From Neoechinorhynchus agilis (lineage: Eukaryota > Acanthocephala): a stretch of DNA of 64,000 nt. The DNA is taken from positions 4,960,001 through 5,024,000 of the forward strand of contig CM121341.1 of NCBI GenBank assembly GCA_051530055.1. Direction: 5' to 3'. The translations under genes were made by a program, and so were the position numbers. The notes below the pieces were generated by a model, which was not told where the DNA came from, did not search any database, and worked only from the letters and a program-made list of their open reading frames with translations. Below are positions 45,086 to 56,976 of the stretch, one piece after another; positions within the stretch are counted from its first letter, which is position 1; every line of letters starts with the position of its first letter.

Positions 45086-45466
45086 GCTTGGGCAAATATT
45101 AAATTATTTTCAAGCTGTTCAACACTTGATACTCATTTTTATTTATCGTTGCACTGCAAACGACAAGACTTTTCTCTTATATTAATCATTTATTGGATTT
45201 ATTAACCCGTAATGACATTCAGATTATTAACTCCAATTTTTTTATTACAACTTTGCAGTCTTCGCAAGTTAATTTTTCAGACGTGGACAAATTTCATTGG
45301 ACAACAGACATGGCGCATATGCAGGGCTAATTAGCACTCGCACTCTGATTGGCTGAAACGGCATCACGTGATATTATAGGCTAGACGAACGCGTCTACTA
45401 AAACGGTCGTTCATCTTATCGTTATCGAAGACTGAGACCATTACAATCGACGCATTATCATTCACT

Positions 45467-45964
45467 ATGACAAAGAAATCAATTGTAAAGAAAGCGAAAC
45501 GATGCAATGTTAAAAATCAAAAGATACCGATGAAATTCGCTGACGAAATCGGTAAACCATTAACACAATCATCGAGCATTAATAATTTTTTGGGCGGCAA
45601 GTCAAAGGAGGAAATAAGACATTCAACAGTTGAGCAAAGAAGGCAGGAAAACGATACAGAATTAAATCAGATAACGTTAAATGTTCAATCGGAAAAAGCT
45701 GCGAATCAAGTAGAAACCCCATCAGACGTATCTAAAATTAAAGACAAAGATTTATCGTATTTAGAACATGAAGAGGATGTCGTCGATGAACAAGTTGAAC
45801 AACTCAAATACTGGAAAAAGGAGAAAAAAATCGGAAAAAAAGCAAACGGCCAGAAAGTTTCACAAACAAGAATGGTAAAGAACTCCCGAAAGGGTGGTAA
45901 AAGAGGAAAGTTTTGTAAAGGAGATATTATTGATGCACTTAACGATCTGTCTCTCAATGACTAA
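45467..45964 (+). CDS. small lysine-rich protein, unknown
   Basis: Single-exon frame of 165 residues, starting MTKKSIVKKAKRC. Basic ends flank an acidic, polar middle ('LEHEEDVVDEQVEQLKYW'), with a C-terminal 'NSRKGGKRGKFCKGDIIDAL'. No known domain; it could be a nucleolar or RNA-associated protein, but that is a guess from composition. No acceptor lies at the ATG. A CACGTG E-box at about 45366 lies in the likely promoter. Confidence 0.45.
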   Translation: MTKKSIVKKAKRCNVKNQKIPMKFADEIGKPLTQSSSINNFLGGKSKEEIRHSTVEQRRQENDTELNQITLNVQSEKAANQVETPSDVSKIKDKDLSYLEHEEDVVDEQVEQLKYWKKEKKIGKKANGQKVSQTRMVKNSRKGGKRGKFCKGDIIDALNDLSLND

Positions 45965-45969
45965 TAAAA

Positions 45970-46544
45970 TTTAGCGTGTATTTCTTTGTCAAAAAAATTT
46001 ACATTTAACTAAATTACATGATTAATGGAAAAAAAATCATATCAATTTTGAGTGGGCCTTGTTTATATAGCGGCAGAAGATCAAATGTTTTCATACCATT
46101 CGTTTCCAGTCATTTGCAATGGCTATTAAAAATTTTATGCATGATTTATAATCGCAGCTTGTCATCAAACACTTCAAGTGTTTTTATATTGATAAATGGT
46201 GTTAATTTTCACGTTATCTTGTCATTTTTGATCACAATCGCGTGTCAAATCATAAACTGGTTATTTTTATAAAGAAAATCGCACTTCTATTGACTAAAAA
46301 TAATAAATGAAATGTCGTAAACTTTAGCCTAGAAAATATTGATATTCGATTTAGTTTTCTGTGTGTGCCCGCCGATCTCCATTTTCCAACCTCTCGCTAT
46401 TGAGACAATCGGTGCCGTCGGACCAAGCATCGTAAAAAACTTTAAACTTGGAAAATGTTTTATAGCCATAAAAAAAGTCCCAAACCAACTATTTTTATTA
46501 GATAATCAGCGAAAGTTTTTATTAAATTTTATTTAAAGATAAAA
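45970..46544. other. intergenic, no gene seen
   Basis: AT-rich. The plus-strand frames at 46018-46272 and 46339-46536 are hydrophobic but lack start context and motifs, so I do not call them. About 46360-46400 (TGTGTGCCCGCCGATCT) faintly resembles the SINE 3' end. Confidence 0.35.
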
Positions 46545-46705
46545 TCCATGAGTATGTGGAAGTGGGGAAAAATTATATATTAAAGACTGACTTTAATTTG
46601 AAATATTTCGTCCAATCACACTGGACTTCTTCAGTCAATTATTGCTTGAAATATTTCAATTAAAGTGATTCTTGAATATATAATTATTCCCCACTTCCAC
46701 ATATT
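46545..46705. repeat. fold-back element, about 65-bp arms
   Basis: 'ATGTGGAAGTGGGGAA' at 46554 is matched by 'TTCCCCACTTCCACAT' at about 46687-46702. The centre has TTTCG, TCCA...TGGA and CTTCTTCAGTC (46606-46636), the clearest example of the shared hairpin core. Confidence 0.88.
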
Positions 46706-47055
46706 AAATTTTATTGAAATTATCAATTAAATCCAAATTTAAAATTTTTACACACATTAATTTGTAATATTATGGAAAGCCTCTTTTCCCAACACCCTCA
46801 TGTTTATTCCAAATTTATTATCGAACGGAAAATGGGTGTTTTATTTGTTTATTGCTTCAAATTTTCGACGTCTTCGTCAGGAAGCTTTTCTTCGGTTGTC
46901 TGAAAAGGAATCAGAGGAGGGCAACGCTGTCCGTCATCATTTTTATTTGAAACTTCTATTAATTGCTAGTCATGGAAATGCTCATGAGCGAGAAAACCGA
47001 AGAATCACGAAGAAATCAGAGTGCAATGCTAAAGACTATTTATTATTAAGACCAC

Positions 47056-47385
47056 TTATTTCTCTTCATTAAAACTAAGAATCTTCAGTGGTCTATCATT
47101 GATATCTCGATGAATTACCATGGAATAAATACGATCTAATTTGGGAACATGAATCTTTACATCGTATTTCAAACCACGGACGACTTGACGAGTAGCGTGA
47201 ATGATATTATAATCCGCTTTTACGAATCCGGCCATCTTGTTGGTGACAGCATCATGGACAGCTTCTACCAAGTGTTCATCTCGGACATCTACGGGCTCAG
47301 GTCCTCCAAGTAATCTTGACCCTGCTGATGAACACATAATCATTAATTGAACAATAGCAACAGTAGTCACTATCGAAGACATCAT
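47056..47385 (-). CDS. secreted cystatin-like protease inhibitor
   Basis: Single-exon frame of 109 residues from ATG 47385, 8 nt after TTTTTTCAG. A longer in-frame start at 47436 would cross that acceptor. Residues 1-22 form a signal peptide ('IVTTVAIVQLMIMCSSAG'). The mature protein starts 'SRLLGGPEPVD', giving the conserved N-terminal Gly. A helix 'EHLVEAVHDAVTNKMAGF' and strands follow, with 'QVVRG' in place of the QVVAG hairpin. Type 1/2 cystatins inhibit papain-like cysteine proteases with Gly, QxVxG and a Pro-Trp hairpin. Here the last site is 'DRPLKI' (no Trp), and there are no mature-region cysteines, so it is a secreted, stefin-like variant. Confidence 0.82.
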   Translation of the reverse strand: MMSSIVTTVAIVQLMIMCSSAGSRLLGGPEPVDVRDEHLVEAVHDAVTNKMAGFVKADYNIIHATRQVVRGLKYDVKIHVPKLDRIYSMVIHRDINDRPLKILSFNEEK

Positions 47386-47454
47386 TTTATACTCTGAAAA
47401 AAGACAATGAATCATAAATATCTTTTCACTCCTCAATGATTTGCCGTTAAATGT

Positions 47455-48042
47455 GTGAGTAGCGATTGAAGAGACAATTAAAACCTTTTAAAATATTTCG
47501 CAATCAATAAAAAAAATTAGTATCGATAACACTGAACGTGTACAATCAAATTTAACGCTCCTCAATGATGAAAAAACAAAATTAAATTGAAGAGACAATT
47601 AAAACCTTTTAAAATATTTCGCAATCAATAAAAAAATTAGTATCGATAACACTGAACGTGTACAATCAAATTTAACGCTCCTCAATGATGGAAAAACAAA
47701 ATTAAATTGTACGTTGGTGAATCCTGTCCCCAATGTTTAGAGATACTCATTTATTGCGATTTCACAAGGTTTTAATTGCCGTTAAAAGTGTGAGTAGCGA
47801 TTGAAGAGACAATTAAAACCTTTTAAAATATTTCGCGATCAATAAAAAAATTAGTATCGATAACACTGAACGTGTACAATCAAATTTAACGCTCCTCAAT
47901 GATGAAAAAACAAAATTAAATTGAAGAGACAATTAAAACCTTTTAAAATATTTCGCAATCAATAAAAAAAATTAGTATCGATAACACTGAACGTGTACAA
48001 TCAAATTTAACGCTCCTCAATGATGAAAAAACAAAATTTAAT
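47455..48042. repeat. tandem array, about 119 bp, 2+2 copies
   Basis: 'GAAGAGACAATTAAAACC' recurs at about 47467, 47587, 47801 and 47921. Units share 'TATCGATAACACTGAACGTG' and 'TTTAACGCTCCTCAATGATG'. A higher-order 332-bp repeat is seen, because 47445-47467 (CCGTTAAANGTGTGAGTAGCG) recurs at 47779. It fills the gap between the cystatin gene and PAXIP1, ending about 12 bp from the PAXIP1 stop. Confidence 0.85.
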
Positions 48043-48053
48043 GTTCTTTGCAC

Positions 48054-51000
48054 TTACATTCGCGGCGTTAGATTGAACGCATCCAAACTTACGGAATTCT
48101 CGGTGTAACGATAAGTCTCAAAGTCAGGATAGGTTAGGAAAATAGACCGAAAAAGAGATTGAACAGGTTGGACGTTGAAGTGTTTTACCAAATCAAAAGA
48201 TCCCAGAATGTTTATGTCTTCTTCACACGAAATCAGTATGCTTTGCACATCAGCGGAGGATTCAGGCAAGTTCCACCAATCCATGACCATCCCACCACCA
48301 TTTTCAATTATATTTTCAACTAAACTTTGACTTGGTTTGACACTCATTGTGCATGCAAAAGTGAATTTCTCAAATATTGGACGGGGCCGCATAAACGCCG
48401 AATCGATATCCAATCGATATGTAAATAGGAAAACTTCTCTGTTCAAGTAATGGTGTTTAGTGTCAGGATCGATGAATCTGCCTTCTGCTAGAGAATCCTC
48501 AAGCCATTTTAAATTGAGAATATATTTATGTTCCTTAAGTTCGGTCCATGTTGATGCCAGAATCAAGGCTAATTTTTTAAGACTTAGGGCGGAATGCAAA
48601 GTATAAAAACACTTTGAGAATATCCCACTACAAAAGGGAGACGTACGAAGTCTACTCATGCTTGACTCACATTTCTCACGGGAGAGTCGACGGATCACAA
48701 GCCGTTTTCATTATATCTTAAAGTGAGCTCAAGACTTCGTCAAGTAAGACGGAATTGTGAAAAGGTTAACTTACCCACCAAGAAGTCAAAGGGCCGAAGA
48801 ATTGTTTCAATAAACTTTCATTTCAACCATGACCTTTTTGTGTAGGGTTTGACAAATATTCTTTTTGTGTACTACTCGAACGATTACAATTATTGTACTC
48901 GCATAAAATCAAAATTGACGACGATTTAAAATATTTTGATACACACGAAAAAAAAGTATATTTTTGTTTTAAATTTCCTAGATTCGATAAGCTATTATTT
49001 GTGCAATATAATTTTTTTTCAAGTATAAAAAGTCATAACTTTCAATTGAAGACCATCTAAGTATTTATGGATGAAAGAGTGATTATTACAAATGTGTACG
49101 ATCTTAAAGGAAAACACAGATATTATTTTGTCCTGAGCAGATCTTATACGGGAATAACGAAAAGAATATTGATGTTTTTTCCCCATATACGGCCGAATGG
49201 ACATCCAAAATCCACCGCGATTTCGCTCTTCACAGCGCTGGTCTGCGCTCAATGTCTCAAGACCGTAGAATCCCTCCGGATTCCCACGAGAATGAGTTTC
49301 CTCTTCCTTTCATCGAGGTATTTCGGCCCCTCCGTACGATCTTGAGACATTGAGCGAGCGCTTTCCAGACCGAATTCGCGGTGGACTATGTGTCCATTCG
49401 CCGTGTATGGAAAATATCCATAAAAAAGACTACCGTCTGAGCCACATATAAAAATTCTAAGAATATTAAGATTACCAAAAAAGAGATTTTATGAGAATTT
49501 ACGGAAATCGTCGGGGAAAATGGATTAAATTTAACCAATGAAAACCGAATAATTGAAGCACAATACGGACAAATTCTATACGTTTAAAATTAAATTTAAA
49601 AGTGTCTATAAGATGAAGCCAATGATTTCCGAGCAATCCGTCCAAGGCATTAGAATAAGCTCCGAAATCCTTACATATCAAATGTGTGATTCCTGGTACA
49701 TCCAAACTAGTTACATCGAATCTTCTAGATCCGATTGGACGCTCAGTATAGGCTAGACACATTGCAACCGAAAATAGCCGCTTCTCTTCTTCGAAATCGA
49801 AACCGTCGAAAGCAAGGACATGAGAAGCATGGCAAATTAATTTCCTCTGGACCAAAGATTTCATTGGATTCATCAAGGGTTTTGAATGGTTCATGTTTAA
49901 ATCGAATAAGTCGTATCCGTCTAAAAAAGTTGGTTTGCATATCCAAGAAGCAAGCATAAATTCGTTATGTTTTTGATAAATATTCAAAACCGACGAATGT
50001 TCCTTTGTACAATCGATAGAATCTGCTTTGATACCAAGAAATAAACAAATAAGCCATCCAACGCTCACCGTTCTCACATTTGAATATTTAATCTCATCGG
50101 ATTCATCTTTATATCCGTGACCAGCTGAAACAATCACTGATACGTGTCGAAGAAACCGATCGATCACTTTTCCACCGAGCAATTTTACGAGAGTTTCGAT
50201 AGCAGTCACCTCGTATTCGTCCATGCCACATCCACGAATCAATACAATGCAATTTCTAAGCGGAAGTCGGCTTGAACGTAAACATGAATGAAAACAGGGT
50301 AAGTGATGAAGGAGCCAAGGTGTTCTTAAACAATTAAGTTTCAGACAGTCTTCCACAAACGAACTAGTGACCAATTTACAATCACTCGTATCCGTCATAA
50401 ACATCTTAAAGCTTTCAGACGATTGGTTCTCACATACAATAATATTGGATGGCTCGTTTTTAAGGTTCTGGCATCCAATCGAGGCTGACGCTCCATTACT
50501 CCTAACCTCTTCCATCAGTTTTAAAACAAACTTTCGTCCTCGACATATCTCAACTTCTTCGTCAAAAATAAAGCGAAAGTTGGACAAAAACAAGTAACCA
50601 CTAATAGGCTCGAATTCTCGTCCTGAACATCTAGTAGACGAATCACTAACCGTTCCAGTGACTGTAACGATTCTATACATTGGCCGATAAATCGTCCATT
50701 CCATTAAACATCGTTGATTTATACACTCAATCACAAATTGAGGTGTAACAATGCGTACTTTTGAACTGATTTCATGGTGAGGTTCAAGCAATCCTGAACT
50801 AATCAAATAATTGCATTGGTATAGATCTTGTGAACATCGCCCTCCATAATACACAATCATACATTTAAGCTTTAGTTGATCGTCTAAATCAATCGGCCCT
50901 AAATATTGATGCCTTGAAGTCACAAATCCAAACGTCAAGCCGCCGAATATCCTCTTAAATTGATCGGCACCATGGCTAATGCTAAAAGGTGCCACTGGCA

Positions 51001-51388
51001 GAATAGTATTGCATCTTAACGACCATCGAACCCAATCGGAAGTTACGACGGGTGGAATTTTGAACAGATTACTGGCTACCAAAAGCCGCTCTTTATCAGG
51101 ACAATCACATATCACATGAGTTACCTGTTCGTTCAAGAAAGGACCGTTAAATGTTGCTCCATGAAGTAACAGACATGATTGGACCGATTTGTCGATCGGT
51201 GCAAGGACACAAAACCGAACGTTTTGAAACAAATCCTGACTGTTTTGAATCTCGTCTTGCGGTTTTAACGGAGGATCTTCGTAATCATGAATTTCCATTG
51301 AGATTAGCGAATCAGGTTTTGTCTTATAAGGCTGCTGCGTTAAATACTCAAGCGAAACGAACGAAGATATCGGACAAAGTACATCCAT
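48054..51388 (-). CDS. PAXIP1: PTIP/PAXIP1-like multi-BRCT protein
   Basis: Large exon 51388 to about 49582, and a last exon from about 48650 to 48054. ATG 51388 lies 1 nt after AATTTTTAG. The N-terminal BRCT pair is PTIP-like: 'VVTSDWVRWSLRCNTILPVA' and 'MIVYYGGRCSQDLYQCNYLI', then 'IVTPQFVIECINQRC'. Middle BRCTs follow (about residues 250-560). The C-terminal pair has 'YILNLKWLEDSLAEGRFID', 'ENIIENGGGMV', 'SILISCEED' and 'YPDFETYRYTE'. PTIP is a nuclear scaffold that binds phosphoproteins such as gammaH2AX and 53BP1 and the MLL3/4 H3K4 methyltransferases. The Gln-rich linker of vertebrate PTIP is missing. The roughly 0.9-kb intron holds a fold-back. The exon giving the first half of BRCT5 is not resolved. 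TOPBP1 is the alternative but matches less well at both ends. Confidence 0.8.
49188..49402. repeat. fold-back with SINE-like centre in the PAXIP1 intron
   Basis: 'CGGCCGAATGGACA' and 'CACCGCGATTTCG' (49191-49230) pair with 'CGAATTCGCGGTGGA' and 'GTGTCCATTCG' near 49370-49400; 'CTCAATGTCTCAAGA' pairs with 'TCTTGAGACATTGAG'. The centre (49265-49330) carries 'GAGTTTCCTCTTCCTTTC', similar to the inverted SINE body. Intronic position. Confidence 0.75.
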
Positions 51389-51739
51389 TCTAAAAATTGA
51401 ACGTAAAAAAACTGTCAATTCTACATTTTACTACTATTACAAACTGAAGAATTTCCGTAAAGTCACGTTGAAGTCACAAAAACGTGTTGTCTTTTAACAG
51501 ATCATGCTTTCGAAAATCTAGTTGGATACTTTTTAAAGAAATCATCATTCAGGCAAATTCGAATGAGAAAATGTAAACAATTAAGGTTGTAATTTAGTAA
51601 TTTTTTAAATTGGTAAGTAATAAAAACTATTTTTTAAGGATCATGCCAAGAACACAGATTACGATTGAGAACAGTCGTGGCTCAATGTTGAAAAACAAGC
51701 AAACAATCGTGGTTTCATGCTGGAAAATTGCGATTAGGA

Positions 51740-52865
51740 AACCGAACTTATGAATTAAAAAAATTGGTGAGAAATCTGATAATGTAAAAAAATGGAAATA
51801 AAAAGATTCTAATTCCAGGCTAATTGTAAAATAGACTAATCAGTAGATTTTAAATCGGAGACGATTATAGAATAATAGAACGCCAAATGATAATTTTGTT
51901 TAAAGATCAAAAATTGAGGTGATTTGGAGAAATATTTGAGACCTTTTCGACATAATGAAGAAACCGACCGAACTTATGAATTAAAAAAATGAGTGAGAAA
52001 TCTGATAATGTAAAAAAATGGAAATAAAAAGATTCTAATTCCAGGCTAATTGTAAAATAGACTAATCAGTAGATTTTAAATCGGAGACGATTATAGAATA
52101 ATAGAACGCCAAATGACAATTTTGTTTAAAGATCAAAAATTGAGGTGATTTGGAGAAATATTTGAGACCTTTTCGACATAATGAAGAAACCGACCGAACT
52201 TATGAATTAAAAAAATGAGTGAGAAATCTGATAATGTAAAAAAATGGAAATAAAAAGATTCTAATTCCAGGCTAATTGTAAAATAGACTAATCAGTAGAT
52301 TTTAAATCGGAGACGATTATAGAATAATAGAACGCCAAATGACAATTTTGTTTAAAGATCAAAAATTGAGGTAATTTGGAGAAATATTTGAGACCTTTTC
52401 GACATAATGAAGAAACCGACCGAACTTATGAATTAAAAAAATGAGTGAGAAATCTGATAATGAAAAAAATGGAAATAAAAAGATTCTAATTCCAGGCTAA
52501 TTGTAAAATAGACTAATCAGTAGATTTTAAATCGGAGACGATTATAGAATAATAGAACGGCAAATGACAATTTTGTTTAAAGATCAAAAATTGAGGTAAT
52601 TTGGAGAAATATTTGAGACCTTTTCGACATAATGAAGAAACCGACCGAACTTATGAATTAAAAAAATGAGTGAGAAATCTGATAATGTAAAAAAATGGAA
52701 ATAAAAAGATTCTAATTCCAGGCTAATTGTAAAATAGACTAATCAGTAGATTTTAAATCGGAGACGATTATAGAATAATAGAACGGCAAATGACAATTTT
52801 GTTTAAAGATCAAAAATTGAGGTGATTTGGAGAAATATTTGAGACCTTTTCGACATAATGAAGAA
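51740..52865. repeat. tandem array, about 222 bp x 5, upstream of PAXIP1
   Basis: 'GACCGAACTTATGAATTAAA' recurs near 51740, 51967, 52191, 52419 and 52644. Units share 'ATTCTAATTCCAGGCTAATT' and 'GGAGACGATTATAGAATAAT'. It starts about 350 bp upstream of the PAXIP1 ATG. Confidence 0.9.
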
Positions 52866-53670
52866 AATAATAAAAATAAAAGTGGTGGAATACTTGATTC
52901 GGTACTAATGGACTTCGAAGCACTCTCCGGAATGCAATAAAAACACAACCTAAGCAATTTATTATCCAGAAGGGGTGATAACCGTTCCGTTTTCCTCTGA
53001 AACAATTTAGATAAAAAACATAAAAACATTGTGCTGCGATTATTTTCAGAATGTAATAATGAAATTAAAAAGTGAACAAAACAACGATTTATCATTATCC
53101 AGAGCAGTTAATTTCTCTTTAAATATTTGTCCTTAAATACGGATTGAAACAACATATCGTAAATTTCAGGAGTTTTTGTTGTAATTGCCAATGAAATCGT
53201 ACGAAACATTGCCATGATCGCCCAAATAAATGCTAGCGGCTTTAATCGAATAACTAATAATGCATTTTCCAACGAAGACTTTCTCTTCCTAATTAAATTA
53301 TTTCAATACTTTACGTGAAGTTTGTCGATTTTTCCCGGTTGGGTACTCGTGGATCTTCTGAATATCAGAGAACATCTATAAATTGGATAAAATTGATACT
53401 TAGGATTTCAAAAGATTTTGTGTCAAATCAATATTTCATGAACGGAGAAACGAGATCGTAAATTCAACGCAAATTGAGCTTTGTTGGTATTCGTATTAAT
53501 AAATTAAGTTTTCGAGAGTTACGTTTCAATATTCGTTGAGCTGAAAATATCATTTATATTAGAAAAATTAAAAGCGGATAAATTCATGATCTTTTTGAAT
53601 GTTTTGAAAAATAAAAACTCCCAATTTCAATTCATTTTTAAAATTACCAATCAAAAAAACCACGCATTCA
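52866..53670. other. intergenic, no gene seen
   Basis: AT-rich with no supported frame. A 118-codon minus-strand frame reaching 53095 runs into the neighbouring array and has no motif. Confidence 0.4.
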
Positions 53671-53789
53671 CTTTTGCGTTTGAACATTGAACTGTTCATG
53701 CTTTCCTTATATGGCATAAATTTAGAACTAATTTATTCAATCCGAATTTTAGGAGGCGAAATCGTAGGCATTTATCAAAGTTGTTGCGA

Positions 53790-56160
53790 ATTAAACACTT
53801 GCAAGCAACCTTGGGAAAATCGTACACGAGATTGCTCCTCCTCCGAAAACAATGGAAATCAATCGAAATTCCCTCAATTTTTCCGCCATAAAAAAGAATT
53901 GTTCAATGTTCAAACGAGTGATCAAAGTTTCAATAATAAAGAAAACCAGCAAGGAACCTTGGGAAAATCGTACACGAGATTGCTCCTCCTCCGAAAACAA
54001 TCGAAATCAATCGAAATTCCCTCCAATTTTTCCGCCATAAAAAAGAATTGTTCAATGTTCAAACGAGTGATCAAAGTTTCAATACTAAAGAAAACCAGCA
54101 AGGAACCTTGGGAAAATCGTACACGAGATTGCTCCTCCTCCGAAAACAATGGAAATCAATCGAAATTCCCTCAATTTTCCGCCATAAAAAAGAATTGTTC
54201 AATGTTCAAACGAGTGATCAAAGTTTCAATACTAAAGAAAACCAGCAAGGAACCTTGGGAAAATCGTACACGAGATTGCTCCTCTCCGAAAACAATGGAA
54301 ATCAATCGAAATTCCCTCAATTTTTCCGCCATAAAAAAGAATTGTTCAATGTTCAAACGAGTGATCAAAGTTTCAATACTAAAGAAAACCAGCAAGGAAC
54401 CTTGGGAAAATCGTACACGAGATTGCTCCTCCTCCGAAAACCATCGAAATCAATCGAAATTCCCTCAATTTTCCGCCATAAAAAAGAATTGTTCAATGTT
54501 CAAACGAGTGATCAAAGTTTCAATAGTAAAGAAAACTAACAAGAAACCTTGGGAAAATCGTACACGAGATTGCTCCTCCTCCGAAAACAATGGAAATCAA
54601 TCGAAATTCCCTCAATTTTCCGCCATAAAAAAGAATTGTTCAATGTTCAAACGAGTGATCAAAGTTTCAATACTAAAGAAAACCAGCAAGGAACCTTGGG
54701 AAAATCGTACACGAGATTGCTCCTCCTCCGAAAACAATGGAAATCAAATGAAATTCCCTCAATTTTTCCGCCATAAAAAAGAATTGTTCAATGTTCAAAC
54801 GAGTGATCAAAGTTTCAATAGTAAAGAAAACCAGCAAGGAACCTTGGGAAAATCGTACACGAGATTGCTCCTCCTCCGAAAACAATGGAAATCAATCGAA
54901 ATTCCCTCAATTTTTCCGCCATAAAAAAGAATTGTTCAATGTTCAAACGAGTGATCAAAGTTTCAATACTAAAGAAAACCAGCAAGGAACCTTGGGAAAA
55001 TCGTACACGAGATTGCTCCTCCTCCGAAAACAATGGAAATCAATTGAAATTCCCTCAATTTTTCCGCCATAAAAAAGAATTGTTCAATGTTCAAACGAGT
55101 GATCAAAGTTTCAATACTAAAGAAAACCAGCAAGGAACCTTGGGAAAATCGTACGAGATTGCTCCTCCTCCGAAAACAATGGAAATCAATCGAAATTCCC
55201 TCAATTTTTCCGCCATAAAAAAGAATTGTTCAATGTTCAAACGAGTGATCAAAGTTTCAATACTAAAGAAAACCAGCAAGGAACCTGGGAAACGTAAGAT
55301 TGCTCCTCCTCCGAAAACAATGGAAATCAATCGAAATTCCCTCAATTTTTCCGCCATAAAAAAGAATTGTTCAATGTTCAAACGAGTGATCAAAGTTTCA
55401 ATACTAAAGAAAACCAGCAAGGAACCTTGGGAAAATCGTACACGAGATTGCTCCTCCTCCGAAAACAATGGAAATCAATCGAAATTCCCTCAAATTTTCC
55501 GCCATAAAAAAGAATTGTTCAATGTTCAAACGAGTGATCAAAGTTTCAATAGTAAAGAAAACTAACAAGAAACCTTGGGAAAATCGTACACGAGATTGCT
55601 CCTCCTCCGAAAACAATGGAAATCAATCGAAATTCCCTCAATTTTTCCGCCATAAAAAAGAATTGTTCAATGTTCAAACGAGTGATCAAAGTTTCAATAG
55701 TAAAGAAAACCAGCAAGGAACCTTGGGAAAATCGTACACGAGATTGCTCCTCCTCCGAAAACAATGGAAATCAATCGAAATTCCCTCAATTTTTCCGCCA
55801 TAAAAAAGAATTGTTCAATGTTCAAACGAGTGATCAAAGTTTCAATAGTAAAGAAAACTAACAAGCAACCTTGGGAAAATCGTACACGAGATTGCTCCTC
55901 CTCCGAAAACAATGGAAATCAATCGAAATTCCCTCAAACTTTCGGCCATAAAAAAGAATTGTTCAATGTTCAAACGAGTGATCAAAGTTTCAATAGTAAA
56001 GAAAACCAGCAAGGAACCTCGATAAAGGCATAAGATTGCTCCTCCTCCGAAAACAATGGAAATCAAATGAAATTCCTTCAATTTTTCCGCCATAAAAAAG
56101 AATTGTTCAATGTTCAAAAGTGTGATCAAAGTTTCACGAGCTTACATAGCAAAGAAAACT
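53790..56160. repeat. tandem array, 148 bp x about 16
   Basis: 'ACCTTGGGAAAATCGTACAC', 'GAGATTGCTCCTCCTCCGAA' and 'TTCAATGTTCAAACGAGTGA' recur every 148 bp, with a few 1-9-bp losses (for example near 55150 and 55285). As 148 = 3x49+1, the frame rotates from unit to unit. Because the unit lacks stops in most frames, long overlapping ORFs (up to 416 codons) arise on both strands; these are not genes. The unit contains the 'GTACRAGATTGCTCCTC' piece of the fold-back at 27900. Confidence 0.92.
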
Positions 56161-56164
56161 AACA

Positions 56165-56405
56165 AGCAACGTCGATAGAAGCGTACAAGATTGCTCCTCA
56201 TTCTCCAAAATCAATTTTTATTCACTAAATCTATAATGAATTATTTGTTTTTCATTATAAAGTCGGCACATTTGTAGAAGATACATTAAATACGTTTTTT
56301 TGGTTTTGAATAATAAAGGCTTTTGATTGAGTCGAAACAAAGATTCAATAAATTCACCTAAATATTATTTTGGCGATAATGCCGGTAATAGCACATTTGA
56401 TTGAT
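56165..56405. repeat. half copy of the 27.8-kb fold-back family
   Basis: Shares 'GTCGATAGAAGCGTACAAGA', 'TTCACTAAATCTATAATGAA', 'GATTCAATAAATTCACCTAA' and 'TAGCACATTTGATTGATTGG' with 27890-28220. It directly adjoins the 148-bp array, suggesting the array grew from an arm of such an element. Confidence 0.8.
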
Positions 56406-56976
56406 TGGAAATATTTCGCAGCTCCCTTCATCCCGAAGGATTTTCTCTGTCGATGACAAAACTGTTTCAAAAACCCCGAGGTTTTCCCCAATGGGTTTTT
56501 TCTTTTAAAATAACGCAGCAACAAATGAACGAAAATCATTTCGGTTATGGTAATCTCGTCAGGATTTCTTTAATGGTCGATCGCAAACAGTGGATCCACA
56601 GACAACTTGGAGAACAAGTAGTGTGTTTCACACGGTTGGCGTAATCACACCCGCATAGGAGACGGAAACACTGACGACAGCCATAGAAGCTTCCCGGATT
56701 GTCACATCTTTAGTGATTTCTCTTTTTTAGATATTTTTCATCATCCAAATATCGATGTTTACGACGCTCTCTAATGTTGTGAGTTAGTTCAATCACATAG
56801 ACACATCGTAAAATTTAACTAGAGTCTCTTAACAAAAGTGTCACACTTTCACACCAATGAAAAAGTCAAGTTCGGTGTGGTACACTCCGTCGAATCTTAT
56901 GACTTTTCATTTGTGTATTAACGAGCGGAACTGAGGTTTTTAGCCACATTTTCTAACAAAAGTCAATTCGTTTAGC

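Noticed and set aside
46800-47072. 90-codon plus-strand ORF overlapping the cystatin 3' end
   Set aside because: Opposite strand to a clear gene, no motif, no start context.
48054-51388. TOPBP1 as identity of the BRCT gene
   Set aside because: The first BRCT pair and the last exon match PTIP/PAXIP1 patterns better (TILPVAPFS, FYGGxC-like YYGGRC, SILISCEED...YPDFETYRY).
53674-55861. Long overlapping ORFs (up to 416 codons) on both strands of the 148-bp array
   Set aside because: The unit is not a multiple of three and lacks stops, so open frames follow automatically; no domain, start context or splice signals.
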